Shown here in pieces: positions 19,304 through 29,068 of a stretch of 64,000 nucleotides of DNA. The position numbers were made by a program, and so were the translations under genes. Where the stretch lies: positions 1,054,001 through 1,118,000 of the forward strand of contig CP006667.1 of NCBI GenBank assembly GCA_000471925.1, written 5' to 3'. The stretch is from Ralstonia pickettii DTP0602. Lineage in GTDB: Bacteria > Pseudomonadota > Gammaproteobacteria > Burkholderiales > Burkholderiaceae. How positions within the stretch are numbered: the stretch's first letter is position 1; every line of letters starts with the position of its first letter. The notes beneath the pieces are model-generated. The model was not told where the DNA came from. It saw only the letters and a list, made by a program, of their open reading frames with translations, and made no database searches.

Positions 19304-20566
19304 TCAGAAACCGCGTGCCACCGGCATCTTGATGCTGTCCGGGTTCACGTTCATGTGCTTGGCCAGCTCCAGCTTGGCGATGGCGTTGCGGTGCACCTCG
19401 TCCGGGCCGTCGGCCAGGCGCAGCGTGCGCTGATGCGCCCACCAGTTGGCCAGCGGGAAGTCGCTGGACACGCCGGCCGCGCCGTGGACCTGGATGGCCC
19501 AGTCGATCACTTTCAGCGCGACGTTGGGGGCGATCACCTTGATCATGGCGATCTCGGCCTTGGCCACCTTGTTGCCCACGGTGTCCATCATGTATGCGGC
19601 CTTGAGCGTCAGCAGGCGCGCCATCTCGATCTCGCAGCGGGCTTCGGCGATGCGCTCTTGCGTCACACCCTGGCTCGAAACCGGCTTGCCGAAGGCCACG
19701 CGCGACAGTGCGCGCTTGCACAGCAGCTCCAGCGCGCGCTCGGCCACGCCGATGCTGCGCATGCAGTGGTGGATGCGGCCCGGGCCGAGGCGGCCCTGCG
19801 CGATCTCGAAGCCGCGGCCTTCGCCCAGCAGGATGTTCGAGACCGGCACGCGCACGTCCTTCAGCTCGATCTCCATGTGGCCGTGCGGCGCATCGTCGTA
19901 GCCGAATACCGGCAGGAAGCGCTTGATGGTGATGCCCGGGGTATCGGCCGGCACCACCACCATCGACTGCTGCTCATGGCGGCCGGCGTCGGGATTGGTC
20001 TTGCCCATCACGATGTAGACCTTGCAGCGCGGGTCGCCCGCGCCCGACGACCACCACTTGGTGCCGTTGATCACATAGTGGTCGCCATCGCGCTCGATGC
20101 GGCATTCGATATTGGTCGCGTCCGACGAGGCCACGGCGGGCTCGGTCATCAGGAAGGCCGAGCGGATCTCGCCGGCCAGCAGCGGCTCCAGCCACTTGTC
20201 CTTCAGTTCTTCGGACGCGTAGCGCTCCAGCGTTTCCATGTTGCCGGTGTCGGGCGCGGCGCAGTTGAACACCTCGGCCGACCAGGGCACCCGGCCCATG
20301 ATCTCGCACAGCGTGGCGTATTCCAGGTTCGACAGGCCCTGCGGCGCACGCGGCGAGCGCGGCAGGAACAGGTTCCACAGCCCGGCTTCACGCGCCAGCG
20401 GCTTCAGTTCCTCGATCACCTTGGTCGGCACCCAGGCGTTGCCCGCGCGGCGGTTGGCGTCGATTTCCTCCGCGAAACGCTTTTCGTTCGGGTAGATGTG
20501 CTGGTCGAAGAAGGCCAGCAGCTTGGCCTGCATTTCCTTGACCTTCGGGCTGTATTCGAAATCCAT
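19304..20566 (-). CDS. Acyl-CoA dehydrogenase, ACAD10/11-like
   Basis: This is an FAD-dependent acyl-CoA dehydrogenase of 420 residues. It has an N-terminal helical domain, the beta domain with [16 protein letters not shown] and WWSSGAGDP, and the C-terminal helical domain ending with [33 protein letters not shown]. These motifs are those of the branch fused to a kinase domain in animal ACAD10/11 and found as LvaC-like enzymes in bacteria. A separate kinase-like protein of that type lies at 29069-30145. The gene diverges from the LysR gene at 20743, its probable regulator. Confidence 0.88.
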   Translation of the reverse strand: MDFEYSPKVKEMQAKLLAFFDQHIYPNEKRFAEEIDANRRAGNAWVPTKVIEELKPLAREAGLWNLFLPRSPRAPQGLSNLEYATLCEIMGRVPWSAEVFNCAAPDTGNMETLERYASEELKDKWLEPLLAGEIRSAFLMTEPAVASSDATNIECRIERDGDHYVINGTKWWSSGAGDPRCKVYIVMGKTNPDAGRHEQQSMVVVPADTPGITIKRFLPVFGYDDAPHGHMEIELKDVRVPVSNILLGEGRGFEIAQGRLGPGRIHHCMRSIGVAERALELLCKRALSRVAFGKPVSSQGVTQERIAEARCEIEMARLLTLKAAYMMDTVGNKVAKAEIAMIKVIAPNVALKVIDWAIQVHGAAGVSSDFPLANWWAHQRTLRLADGPDEVHRNAIAKLELAKHMNVNPDSIKMPVARGF

Positions 20567-20742
20567 GTGGTCTCCTCGCTACGGATCAGTGGACGCCAGG
20601 GTGGGCGGCGGCGCCGTATTGCCTCGGCATCAGTGCGGCATGGGCCGATGGAATGCACTCTATCTGAAAGTCGATAATTAGAAAAATGAATTTTCTGGAT
20701 TTGCCAGTATCAATTCCCTGCATTCCATGACAGAATCCACGC
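20567..20742. promoter_or_regulatory. Divergent promoter region of acyl-CoA dehydrogenase and LysR gene
   Basis: This 176-base gap is the most AT-rich stretch nearby and holds the dyad AGAAAA-N5-TTTTCT (20680-20696). It is the expected place for LysR binding and both promoters. Operator assignment is by position and symmetry only. Confidence 0.4.
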
Positions 20743-21678
20743 ATGCAGCTCTCCCGCATCGACCTCAATCTCTTCGTGGTGTTCGACGCCATCTACAGCG
20801 AAGGCAGCATCACCGCGGCCGCGCGCCAGCTCAACCTGACGCAGCCGGCGGTCAGCCATGCGCTGGGCCGGCTGCGCACGCTGTTCGACGACCCGCTGTT
20901 CGAGCGGCGCGGCCAGGGCATGGCGCCCACGCCGCTGGCGCGCTCGCTGGCGGCCGAGGTGCGCACCGCGCTGCAGTCGTTTGCGCGGACGCTGCAGGAC
21001 ACGCCGCACTTCGACCCCACCAATACCGTGCGGCGCTTCACCATCGGCATGCGGGACGCGCTGGAATCCACGCTGTTGCCGCCGCTTATGGCGCGCGTGA
21101 CCGCGGTGGCGCCGCATGTGGAGATTGCCGCGATCCGTTTTGACCGGCGCGAGATGGAATCCGAGCTGCTGGCCGGCACCATTGATGCCGCCATCGACAT
21201 CCTGCTGCCGGTGTCGCCCGCCATCCACCATGCGCCGTTCATGGACGACCCGATGGTGGTACTGGCGCGGCGCGACCATCCGCTGGTCAAGAAGGAGCTG
21301 ACGCTCGAGCGCTACCTGGCGGCCGAGCATGTGCATGTGTCGTCGCGCCGCCGCGGCGCCGGGCTGGAAGATCAGGCGCTGCACCGCATGGGCCTGACAC
21401 GGCGCGTGCGCCTGCGCTGCCAGCATTACGCCGCCGCCTGCCGGGTGGTCAGCTGCACCGACCTCCTGGCCACGCTGCCGCTGCGCTATGCGCGTATCGC
21501 CAACGAGCCTTATGCCAACCGGCTGCTCTCGCTGCCCTTCAAGGTGCCGACGCTCGAACTGCACCTGTACTGGCATGCGGGCGGCGAGAACGACGGCGCC
21601 AATCGCTGGCTGCGGGAGCAGCTGATGGCGGTGATGGCGTCACTCGGCGGCACGGCGGATGTGACGAGCGCTGCCTGA
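20743..21678 (+). CDS. LysR-family transcriptional regulator
   Basis: The 311-residue protein has an N-terminal winged helix-turn-helix (IDLNLFVVFDAIYSEGSITAAARQLNLTQPAVSHALGRLR) and a C-terminal periplasmic-binding-like effector domain. It resembles the NodD/PhcA-type branch. It is divergent from the acyl-CoA dehydrogenase gene, the standard arrangement for a LysR protein and its target. The effector is unknown; an acyl or acyl-CoA metabolite is plausible. Confidence 0.87.
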   Translation: MQLSRIDLNLFVVFDAIYSEGSITAAARQLNLTQPAVSHALGRLRTLFDDPLFERRGQGMAPTPLARSLAAEVRTALQSFARTLQDTPHFDPTNTVRRFTIGMRDALESTLLPPLMARVTAVAPHVEIAAIRFDRREMESELLAGTIDAAIDILLPVSPAIHHAPFMDDPMVVLARRDHPLVKKELTLERYLAAEHVHVSSRRRGAGLEDQALHRMGLTRRVRLRCQHYAAACRVVSCTDLLATLPLRYARIANEPYANRLLSLPFKVPTLELHLYWHAGGENDGANRWLREQLMAVMASLGGTADVTSAA

Positions 21679-21941
21679 GCGCTCCAGCATACGCATGGAG
21701 CCGACGCCAGGCGCCGGATGCGGCGCTCCGGTGCGCCGCGCGCGGGTCACACGTAAGCAATTGTTCACAGGCTAGACCCTCGCGTTTGACGCCAATACCA
21801 TCGACCGGTCTTTCTGCCCCCGGCGCCTCCGGCGCGAGCCTCGTTCCATCCGGCGCTTGCGCAGGTTGTCTTGCTGGCTGTCCGCCTCGGCGGATCCTCC
21901 GGGCAGTCTCCTTCCTCCGACTACCACGACGATTCAGACCG

Positions 21942-23120
21942 ATGACCGGGACACGCTTGCTTGCTGATTGCCAAGAGACTCTGCCGCGACGCGCGCGGCG
22001 CACCACGCTCGCCCTGACCACCCTTTGCGCCGCTGCCGCGCTGGCGCTGTCCGCCTGTGGCGGCGGCGGTGGCGATGGCGGCGATGCCGGCACCTCGGCC
22101 GGCTCTCCGCAGGGCTCCACGCAGACAGCAGGGCAGGGCAGCACGCCGACGGGCGGCCAGACCGGTTCGACTTCCACGGCAGGCGCCTGCTATACCGTCA
22201 GCGGTGCCGCACCGGCGCCTGCCGCCGGCAGCGGCATCACGCTGCTGCCGGCACGCGGCAGTGCGGTCAGCAACTACCGCGTGCTGGAAGAGCCGCGCAC
22301 CGCCGGCCTGTGCTACGCCAACTATCGCCGCGAGCAGGTAGGCCTGCCGCCGCTGGCCGCGCGCGATGGGCTCAACACGGTCGCGCAGAACCACACCGCC
22401 TACATGCTGGCCAACAACACGCTGACGCACGACGAAACCAGCGGCCGGCCGGGCTACACCGGCGCTACTCCGAACGCGCGCATCCAGGCCGCCTACCCGA
22501 CCAACGCCACCGCCGAAGTCGTGGCGGGCGCCAACCGCTGGACCTCGGCGGCCAATGCGCAGCTGTCGATGTCGCCCAAGGACGCGCTGGTCTCCGACCT
22601 GGTCAATGCGCCGTTCCACCGCGCCGCGCTGCTGGGCAGCTACGGCTCGGCCGGCAGCGGCTTTGCCGAGAGCGTGGGCCCGAACGGCAGCGGCACCGCA
22701 GCCACCTACTACCAGACCATCGACCTTGCCGACGCCTCCAAGGGCGGCAGCGACAACCAGATGGTGGCCTACCCGTTCAACGGCCAGGCCGACGTGCCGG
22801 CCAGCTGGGTCAATACGGAAAGCCCCAACCCGGCGCCGGGCTACGAGGGCAAGACCGTGGGCTACCCGGTGTCGCTGCAGGCGATCAACACCTCGCTGCA
22901 GTTCGATGCCGACAACTTCACCATCACCGATGCGCAGGGCAGCAACGTCAACTGCGTCAAGGTCGACAGCCGTTCGTCGGGCTTGACCAGCGCCGCGCGC
23001 GGCCTGGCCATCTGCACGCCGGTGGCGCCGCTGGCCAGCCAGCAGCGCTATACCGTACACGTCACCGGCCGGCTGGGTTCGCAGCCGGTGGACCTGAGCT
23101 GGTCGTTCACCACGCGCTGA
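21942..23120 (+). CDS. CAP/SCP-domain lipoprotein
   Basis: This is a predicted exported lipoprotein of 392 residues. The signal peptide has an RR n-region and lipobox LALSAC, followed by a Gly/Ser/Thr/Gln-rich linker of about 40 residues. A CAP (SCP/PR-1) domain follows (YRREQVGLPPLAARDGLNTVAQNHTAYML..., VNAPFHRAALLG), then a C-terminal beta-rich region. I chose the ATG at 21942 since it gives the signal peptide directly; a TTG at 21786 would add 52 residues. The function of bacterial CAP proteins of this type is not settled. Confidence 0.8.
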   Translation: MTGTRLLADCQETLPRRARRTTLALTTLCAAAALALSACGGGGGDGGDAGTSAGSPQGSTQTAGQGSTPTGGQTGSTSTAGACYTVSGAAPAPAAGSGITLLPARGSAVSNYRVLEEPRTAGLCYANYRREQVGLPPLAARDGLNTVAQNHTAYMLANNTLTHDETSGRPGYTGATPNARIQAAYPTNATAEVVAGANRWTSAANAQLSMSPKDALVSDLVNAPFHRAALLGSYGSAGSGFAESVGPNGSGTAATYYQTIDLADASKGGSDNQMVAYPFNGQADVPASWVNTESPNPAPGYEGKTVGYPVSLQAINTSLQFDADNFTITDAQGSNVNCVKVDSRSSGLTSAARGLAICTPVAPLASQQRYTVHVTGRLGSQPVDLSWSFTTR

Positions 23121-23167
23121 TCTTCGCGCGCTGACCTTCACACGTCAGCCACCACGCACCGGCGCGC

Positions 23168-24412
23168 TCATTGCGGCGCGCGGTGCTGCAGTTCGATGCG
23201 CACCTGGCCCGGCGCCAGCGTGCGGTCGGCCTGCACGGCAAATGGCACTGGCGGGCGTTGTCCCGCCGGCAGCGACTGCCACAGCCGTTCTGCCCATTCC
23301 CTTATTTCCGTATTGTCCGGCTCGGCTGCCCACAGCGTGAGCGGGGTCAGTGTGTCCAGGCGCGCCGCCGTCGCGGCGGGGTCGTCCTGTGTCGACACGG
23401 TCATGGCAAGCGCAGCGGACGCGGCGGCCGCTGCGCGCTCGCGTGCGGCCGCCATCGGCGGTGCGGCCTTGCGGGCGAAATTGGCCTGCGGTGCGGCGGC
23501 CGGTGGTGGAGGCGGGGCCGGCGCTGCGGCAGCGGGTGCAGCAGGCGGTGCGGCTTCCGCCATGGCCGAGTAAGCGGGCGCTGGCGGCATGGGCAGGGCG
23601 GGCGGTGACGCCGTGATCGCCGGCGCGTGGGTAGAGAGGCCTTCGCTGGCTTGCGCCGCGGGCTCGCTGTCCCTGGCGGATTCGCGCGGTGCGCTGCGTT
23701 CGGCCGGCGCGCGGCTGCGCTTGTCTTCATTCGTGGCGGGACGCCGTTGCTCGCGCTGCGGGGGGGGGGCGGCTTGCACGGCTGGCGGTGCCGGGCTTGC
23801 CGGCGCCGCGGCTGCGGCTTCCGGTGCGGCTTCTGTTGCGGGCGCAGCCGCGATGTCGGCAGCGGGCGCTGGTGCTGGCGCGGATATCTCGCGCGTGGTC
23901 GCCGGCAGCAGCGCGCCATCGTCGATCTGCCTCAGCACGATGCTGGTCGTAAGCCCCGCCACCGCGGCGACGCTCGCGGCCAGTCCCAACGAACGCCACC
24001 ACTGGCGTGCGCGCACGGCGTGCGAGGTGCGCGCCTGCTCGGCCTTCTGCGCGGCCGCGTTGGCCTGCGCTTGCGCAGCAAGCCAGTCGCGCGTGGCGGC
24101 GCTGACCGGTGCGCCGAGCACATCGGCTGCCGGCTGGCCCGCCGCAACGCGATCGAGCAATGCGTCGCGCCGTGCTGCCTGTGCCGCCTGCACGCGCGCG
24201 GCCTCCTGCAACACCGCCGCGGCAAGCGTTGGCGGTGCGGGGAAGGGCAACGGCGCCGCACTGGTCCGAAGCCGATCGGCTTCCTGCTGCGCTGTCCGCG
24301 CGGCAGCGCGCACGGCCGCTTCCAGCGCGTCCGATGGCGCGTAGGCCGGCAGGCGCTTCAGCAACGCCGAGAGCCGGTCCTCGCCATCGATAAATCGATC
24401 CACCGCGCTCAC
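23168..24412 (-). CDS. Probable transmembrane anti-sigma factor
   Basis: The 414-residue protein has an Ala-rich helical cytoplasmic N-terminus (about 1-135) and one transmembrane segment near 140-162 (LGLAASVAAVAGLTTSIVL). A long Pro/Ala-rich periplasmic region (about 170-330) and a short folded C-terminus follow. It overlaps the ECF sigma gene by 4 bases (ATGA), and this genetic coupling is the main reason for the call. I see no clear zinc-binding anti-sigma motif. A run of ten G (23760-23769, C10 in the gene) lies in the Pro-rich part and could slip. Confidence 0.65.
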   Translation of the reverse strand: MSAVDRFIDGEDRLSALLKRLPAYAPSDALEAAVRAAARTAQQEADRLRTSAAPLPFPAPPTLAAAVLQEAARVQAAQAARRDALLDRVAAGQPAADVLGAPVSAATRDWLAAQAQANAAAQKAEQARTSHAVRARQWWRSLGLAASVAAVAGLTTSIVLRQIDDGALLPATTREISAPAPAPAADIAAAPATEAAPEAAAAAPASPAPPAVQAAPPPQREQRRPATNEDKRSRAPAERSAPRESARDSEPAAQASEGLSTHAPAITASPPALPMPPAPAYSAMAEAAPPAAPAAAAPAPPPPPAAAPQANFARKAAPPMAAARERAAAAASAALAMTVSTQDDPAATAARLDTLTPLTLWAAEPDNTEIREWAERLWQSLPAGQRPPVPFAVQADRTLAPGQVRIELQHRAPQ

Positions 24413-25050
24413 GACCGCGTCTCCTGCGATCCCGGCACGCTGCCGGCCAGCTCGCCGCGCAGGTGCGCGAACGCATAGCGGAGCCGGCTCTTCACCGTCT
24501 CGAATTTCTCGCCCAGCATCAGCGCGATATCCTCGACGCTCATATCGCTGAAGAAGCGCAGCACCACCACTTCGCGCTGCGCCACCGGCAAATGCAACAA
24601 TGCGCGATGCACATGGTGCGCGTGCTGGCGCAGCTGCAGTTCGGCTTCGGGCGAGAGGTCGTCGGCGGGTATCTCCAACGGCTGCTCATCCTGCGACTCA
24701 CGTTGGCGCGCATCGGCGCTGCGCACCTGGTCGAGCCATGTATTGCGCGCGATCTGAAACAGGAAGGTGCGGAACGCCGCAGTGGGCTGGTAGTCGCCGC
24801 AGCGGGTCATCAGCTTGACCCAGGTCTTCTGTGCGATGTCTTCCGCTTCGCCGCTATTGCCCTGGCACAGCCACGCCACATAGTTGTAGAGGCCGGCATT
24901 GTGGCGGCGGAACAGCTCGGTGACGGGCTGCTCGATGATGCCGCCGGCCACCAGCAGCATCAGGTCGTGGTCGGGCAGCGAGGCCAGCGCGTCGCCGGAC
25001 GGGTGGCTTGCGGGAGAAGGGGGCTCGGGTGGGGGCTCGGGTGCCTGCAT
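24409..25050 (-). CDS. ECF-type RNA polymerase sigma factor
   Basis: The 213-residue protein has sigma region 2 (LFRRHNAGLYNYVAWLCQGNSGEAEDIAQKTWVKLM..., FRTFLFQIARNTWLDQVR) and region 4 (LPVAQREVVVLRFFSDMSVEDIALMLGEKFETVKSRLRYAFAHLR). A Pro-rich N-terminal leader of about 25 residues precedes region 2. The ATG at 25050 was preferred; frames running up to 25413 would add low-complexity Arg/Ser sequence. It is co-translated with the downstream anti-sigma gene and follows the VWA lipoprotein gene by 79 bases, so the three may form one operon. Confidence 0.9.
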   Translation of the reverse strand: MQAPEPPPEPPSPASHPSGDALASLPDHDLMLLVAGGIIEQPVTELFRRHNAGLYNYVAWLCQGNSGEAEDIAQKTWVKLMTRCGDYQPTAAFRTFLFQIARNTWLDQVRSADARQRESQDEQPLEIPADDLSPEAELQLRQHAHHVHRALLHLPVAQREVVVLRFFSDMSVEDIALMLGEKFETVKSRLRYAFAHLRGELAGSVPGSQETRS

Positions 25051-25129
25051 GCGCCGGAGTATAGGAGAGGCGGAGGCGGCGCGACAGGTCGTCGCCCCGC
25101 CTCCCGCTGCCTCGCGGGGCGATGTGGTG

Positions 25130-26887
25130 TCAGCGTGCCGCACGCTCGGGCGATCCTGCTCCGGTCGTGCCGACGGGAGCGGCCGTGGCCAGGCTCTGCG
25201 CCAGGTCCACGAGCTTGAGGAACTCGCCGCGGTAGCCGAAGCGGTCGGCGCCGCGCGCGCCCTGCGCCAGCGCGCGGGCATCGGCGTAGCCCCACGTACC
25301 GGTAAACTTGCCGCCGCGCAGCGCCTGGCCGAAACCGGCCACGGCCGCGGCGAAGCGGAAGTCGTCATCGCCTTGCGCCAGCGGCCGGATCGCCTGACGG
25401 GCGACGGTGACATCCATCAGCTGGCTGGTGCTGGCCGTGGGCAGCTTGTAGCGCAGCTTGACATGCGCCAGCTCGCCGTCGCGCCCGGGCGCCGGTGCGG
25501 GCTGCTGGTAGCGCAGCGGATCGACCAGCCCTGGCTGGCCCGCCAGCGTCAGCTCGTACAGCGCGGTCACGGTATGGCCCGCGCCGATGTCGCCGGCATC
25601 GACCTTGTCATTGTTGAAGTCTTCGCGCGCCAGCATGCGGTTCTCATAGCCGATCAGCCGGTACTCCTTCACCGTGGCCGGATTGAATTCCACCTGGATC
25701 TTCACGTCGCGCGCGATGGTGGCCAGCGTGGAGCTCATTTCGCTGACCAGCACCTTGTTGCCTTCCATCAGGTTGTCGATATACGAGTACGCGCCGTCGC
25801 CGGCATCGGCCAGCTGCTCCATCAGTTGCTCGTTGTAGTTGCCGGTGCCGAAGCCGAGCGTGGACAGCGATACGCCCGACTTGCGCTTCTCTTCGACCAT
25901 GCTCTTCAGCTGCCTGAAGTCCGTCACGCCCACGTTGAAGTCGCCGTCGGTCGCCAGCAGCACGCGGTTGATGCCGCCGGCGATATAGCTTTGCTGCGCG
26001 GCCTGGTAGGCCAGCGCGATGCCGCTGGCGCCGGCGGTGCTGCCGCCTGCCACCAGTTGGTCGATGGCGGCGCCGATGGCGGCCTTGTCGCTGCCCGGCG
26101 TGGGTGGCAGCGCCACGCGCGTGCCACTGGCGTAGGTGACCAGCGTGATGCGGTCCTGCGGGCGCAGCTTGTTCACCAGCAGCTTGAGCGAGGACTTCAA
26201 CAGCGGCAGCTTGTCGGGCGAATTCATCGAGCCGGACACGTCCACCAGGAACACCAGATTGGCGGCCGGCAGCGCGCCGCTGGCCATGTCCTTGCCCTTG
26301 ATGCCGATGCGCAGCAGCACGTTGGCAGGATGCCACGGGGCGGGCGCCAGCGCGGTATGCACGGCGAATGGCCGCCCATCGGCCGGCTGCGCGTAGTCAT
26401 AGGGGAAGTAGTTCAGCAATTCCTCAACGCGCACCGCGTCGGCGGGTGGCAGGCGCCCGGCATTGAGCAGGCGGCGCATATTGCTGTAGCTTCCGGTATC
26501 GACATCGATGCTGAAGGTGGACACCGGTGCCTGCGCCACCAGCTTGACGCCATTCTCGTCGATCGCGCCGTAGCGCTCGCGGTCTGCCGCCGGAGGCGGA
26601 GGCACGTAGTACGGCCGCGGCGCCATGGCGGCACGGGTGTGCATTTCGGCGGCCGGCGCGGCCTTGGCGGCGTTGGCCGACGGCACATAGGCCGGTGATG
26701 GTGGCGCAGGCACGGCCGGGGCGTGGGCCTCCGTCGGCGGGGCCGGCTGCGACACATCCTGGGAAACCGCCGGCGAACGGCCGCCGCAGGCCGACAGCGC
26801 CAGCGCCAGCGCGGCTGCGCAGATGGCGGTGGCGGCCCGGGAACGCCGGGCGCCGACGGTGGAAACGACCGGTGCGCGAAGTTGCAT
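25130..26887 (-). CDS. VWA-domain lipoprotein, YfbK-like
   Basis: The 585-residue protein has a signal peptide with lipobox ALSAC (Cys near 34) and a Pro-rich stretch. A YfbK-type N-terminal domain follows (FSIDVDTGSYSNMRRLLNAGRLPPADAVRVEELLNYFPYDY), then a von Willebrand A domain with an intact MIDAS (LVDVSGSMNS, near 215) and a C-terminal domain typical of YfbK. AAGGAG precedes the ATG. It is the first gene of the minus-strand unit with the ECF sigma and anti-sigma genes, so it may be the sensor or a partner of that system. That role is inferred from context. Confidence 0.85.
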   Translation of the reverse strand: MQLRAPVVSTVGARRSRAATAICAAALALALSACGGRSPAVSQDVSQPAPPTEAHAPAVPAPPSPAYVPSANAAKAAPAAEMHTRAAMAPRPYYVPPPPAADRERYGAIDENGVKLVAQAPVSTFSIDVDTGSYSNMRRLLNAGRLPPADAVRVEELLNYFPYDYAQPADGRPFAVHTALAPAPWHPANVLLRIGIKGKDMASGALPAANLVFLVDVSGSMNSPDKLPLLKSSLKLLVNKLRPQDRITLVTYASGTRVALPPTPGSDKAAIGAAIDQLVAGGSTAGASGIALAYQAAQQSYIAGGINRVLLATDGDFNVGVTDFRQLKSMVEEKRKSGVSLSTLGFGTGNYNEQLMEQLADAGDGAYSYIDNLMEGNKVLVSEMSSTLATIARDVKIQVEFNPATVKEYRLIGYENRMLAREDFNNDKVDAGDIGAGHTVTALYELTLAGQPGLVDPLRYQQPAPAPGRDGELAHVKLRYKLPTASTSQLMDVTVARQAIRPLAQGDDDFRFAAAVAGFGQALRGGKFTGTWGYADARALAQGARGADRFGYRGEFLKLVDLAQSLATAAPVGTTGAGSPERAAR

Positions 26888-27092
26888 GTTGTTCTCCTTG
26901 GGGGCCGCGGCGGAACGCCGGCATGACGGCCTGTCGATGAAACGGGGCAGGCGGGCGTTCGGGGTTAGACGGCTGTTTTTTTTTCACCGGCACGAGGCTG
27001 TCGCGCCATGTGGCGGGATTCAGACTTTCCCCCGCCCCCCGGATGCGCCGATCGCCACTACAATCCCTTGATCCTTCCCCCGGAGATATCGC

Positions 27093-28985
27093 ATGGCTCA
27101 CCTTGACCCCTCTTCGACGGTCTGGCGCGGCGCGCTGGCCCTTGGCCTGACGGCGCTGCTCGGTGCTTGTGGTACGCAAGGCGGAGGGACGGCCGCACCG
27201 GCCGCGCCTGCCGCGCCGACCGCTGCCCCGGTAGCAACGACACCTCCGGCCGCCATGCCGCCGGCCCCGGAGGTCTCCTCCGGCTACCGCCCCGGCATGT
27301 CGACGGTCTACGCGCAGCGCCACATGGCCGCCGCCGCCAATCCGCTCGCGACCGAGGCGGGGCGCACCATCCTGCGCCAGGGCGGCTCGGCCATCGACGC
27401 CGCCATCGCCATGCAGGCCGTTCTGACGCTGGTCGAGCCGCAGGCCACTGGCATCGGCGGCGGCGCCTTCATCATGTACTGGGACGGCAAGCGTGTGCAG
27501 GCCATTGACGGCCGCGAGATGGCTCCGGCCGGCGCCACCGAAAACCTGTTCCTGCGCCCCGACGGCAAGCCGATGGAGTTCAGCGAGGCGCAGATCGGCG
27601 GCCGCTCGGTCGGCACGCCGGGCGTGATGCGCGCGCTGGAGATGGCACACCGCCAGCACGGCCGCCTGCCGTGGGCCAAATTGTTCGAGCCCGCCATCGC
27701 GCTGGCGGAGAAGGGCTTCCCGATCTCGGATCGGCTGTACACGCAGGTGGCCGCCGACAAGTTCCTGGCCAATTCGCCCGAGATGGCCGCGTACTTCCTG
27801 GATGCGCAGGGCAAGCCCAAGCCGGCCGGAACGGTGCTGAAGAACCCCAGGCTCGCGCAGACGCTGCGCGATGTCGCCCGGCGCGGCGCCGGCGTGCTGT
27901 ACAGCGGCCCGATCGCGCAGGACATCGTCGCCAAGGTGAACGGCAGCGCCAACGCCGGCTCGCTGTCGCTGGCGGACCTGCGCAACTACAAGGCCAAGGA
28001 GCGCGAGCCGGTCTGCACCGACTACAAGCGCTGGAAGATCTGCGGCATGCCGCCGCCGTCGTCAGGCGGCATCGCGATCGCGCAGATCCTGGGCACGCTG
28101 CAGGCGCTGGAGACCAAGAATCCCAAGTACGCGCTGGCTGCGCTCAAGCCCCAGGGCGTGAATACGCCCGCGGTGATGGAAGCCAACCCTGACGCCGTCC
28201 ACGCGATCTCCGAAGCTGACCGCCTGGCCTATGCCGACCGCGGCCTGTACGTCGCCGATGCGGACTTCGTGCCGGTCAACGTGGCCGGCCTGGTCAACTC
28301 GTCTTACCTGGCCTCGCGCGCAGAGCTGATCGCCGACAAGAGCATGGGCAAGGCGCAGCCGGGCGTGCCGCCGGGCACTGCGGTGGCCTATGCACCCGAC
28401 CGTTCGCCGCCGCGCATCTCCACCTCGCAGATCGTTGCCGTCGATGACCGCGGCGGGGCGATTTCAATGACCACCACGATCGAGTCGTACTTCGGTTCGC
28501 ATCTGATGGTGCGCGGATTCATGCTGAACAACCAGTTGACCGACTTCTCCTTCGCGCCGAGCGAGAACGGCAAGCCGGTGGCCAACCGCGTGCAGCCGGG
28601 CAAGCGCCCGCGCTCGTCGATGGCGCCGACGCTGGTGTTCGACCGCCAGACGGGCCAGCTCGTCGCCACGGTCGGCTCGCCCGGTGGCTCGCAGATCATC
28701 GAGTACGTATCCAAGACGCTGGTCGGCATGCTCGACTGGAACATGGACGTGCAGGCGGCGATCGGCATGGGCAACTTCGGCAGCCGCAATGGCCCGACCG
28801 AGGTGGAGAAGGGGCTGGTATCGCCGGGCCTGGTGCAGGCGCTGCAGCAGCGCGGCCACCAGGTGGCGGAGATCGAGATGACGAGCGGCACGCAGGCGAT
28901 CATGCGCAAGCAAGGGCCTGACGGGAAGGCGGTGTGGGCTGGTGGCGCGGATCCGCGGCGGGAGGGGGTGGCGCTGGGGGATTGA
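27093..28985 (+). CDS. ggt: Gamma-glutamyltransferase
   Basis: This is a periplasmic enzyme that cleaves gamma-glutamyl bonds of glutathione. The 630-residue precursor has a lipoprotein signal (lipobox LLGAC) and a Pro/Ala linker. The large-subunit motifs (AAANPLATEAGRTILRQGGSAIDAA) follow, then the autocleavage/nucleophile Thr in AISMTTTIES (near 460), the start of the small subunit. The C-terminal GSPGGSQIIEYV motif is also present. GGAGA precedes the ATG. A lipidated form is less usual than a soluble one. Confidence 0.9.
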   Translation: MAHLDPSSTVWRGALALGLTALLGACGTQGGGTAAPAAPAAPTAAPVATTPPAAMPPAPEVSSGYRPGMSTVYAQRHMAAAANPLATEAGRTILRQGGSAIDAAIAMQAVLTLVEPQATGIGGGAFIMYWDGKRVQAIDGREMAPAGATENLFLRPDGKPMEFSEAQIGGRSVGTPGVMRALEMAHRQHGRLPWAKLFEPAIALAEKGFPISDRLYTQVAADKFLANSPEMAAYFLDAQGKPKPAGTVLKNPRLAQTLRDVARRGAGVLYSGPIAQDIVAKVNGSANAGSLSLADLRNYKAKEREPVCTDYKRWKICGMPPPSSGGIAIAQILGTLQALETKNPKYALAALKPQGVNTPAVMEANPDAVHAISEADRLAYADRGLYVADADFVPVNVAGLVNSSYLASRAELIADKSMGKAQPGVPPGTAVAYAPDRSPPRISTSQIVAVDDRGGAISMTTTIESYFGSHLMVRGFMLNNQLTDFSFAPSENGKPVANRVQPGKRPRSSMAPTLVFDRQTGQLVATVGSPGGSQIIEYVSKTLVGMLDWNMDVQAAIGMGNFGSRNGPTEVEKGLVSPGLVQALQQRGHQVAEIEMTSGTQAIMRKQGPDGKAVWAGGADPRREGVALGD

Positions 28986-29005
28986 GCGCCGCACGTGGCT
29001 GATGA

Positions 29006-29032
29006 AATACGGGCGCCGATGGCGCCCGTATT
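29006..29032. terminator. Shared hairpin terminator between ggt and the kinase-like gene
   Basis: AATACGGGCGCC (29006-29017) pairs perfectly with GGCGCCCGTATT (29021-29032) around a 3-base loop. It lies 20 bases after ggt and 36 bases after the convergent gene at 29069. T-tracts are weak on both sides. Confidence 0.65.
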
Positions 29033-29068
29033 ACTTTGCTGCGTTACTTTGCTGCGGCAGTGGCCGTG

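Noticed and set aside
25050..25413. Longer N-terminus for the ECF sigma factor
   Set aside because: The extra sequence is low-complexity Arg/Ser/Ala and overlaps the end of the VWA gene. ECF factors of this type begin close to region 2.
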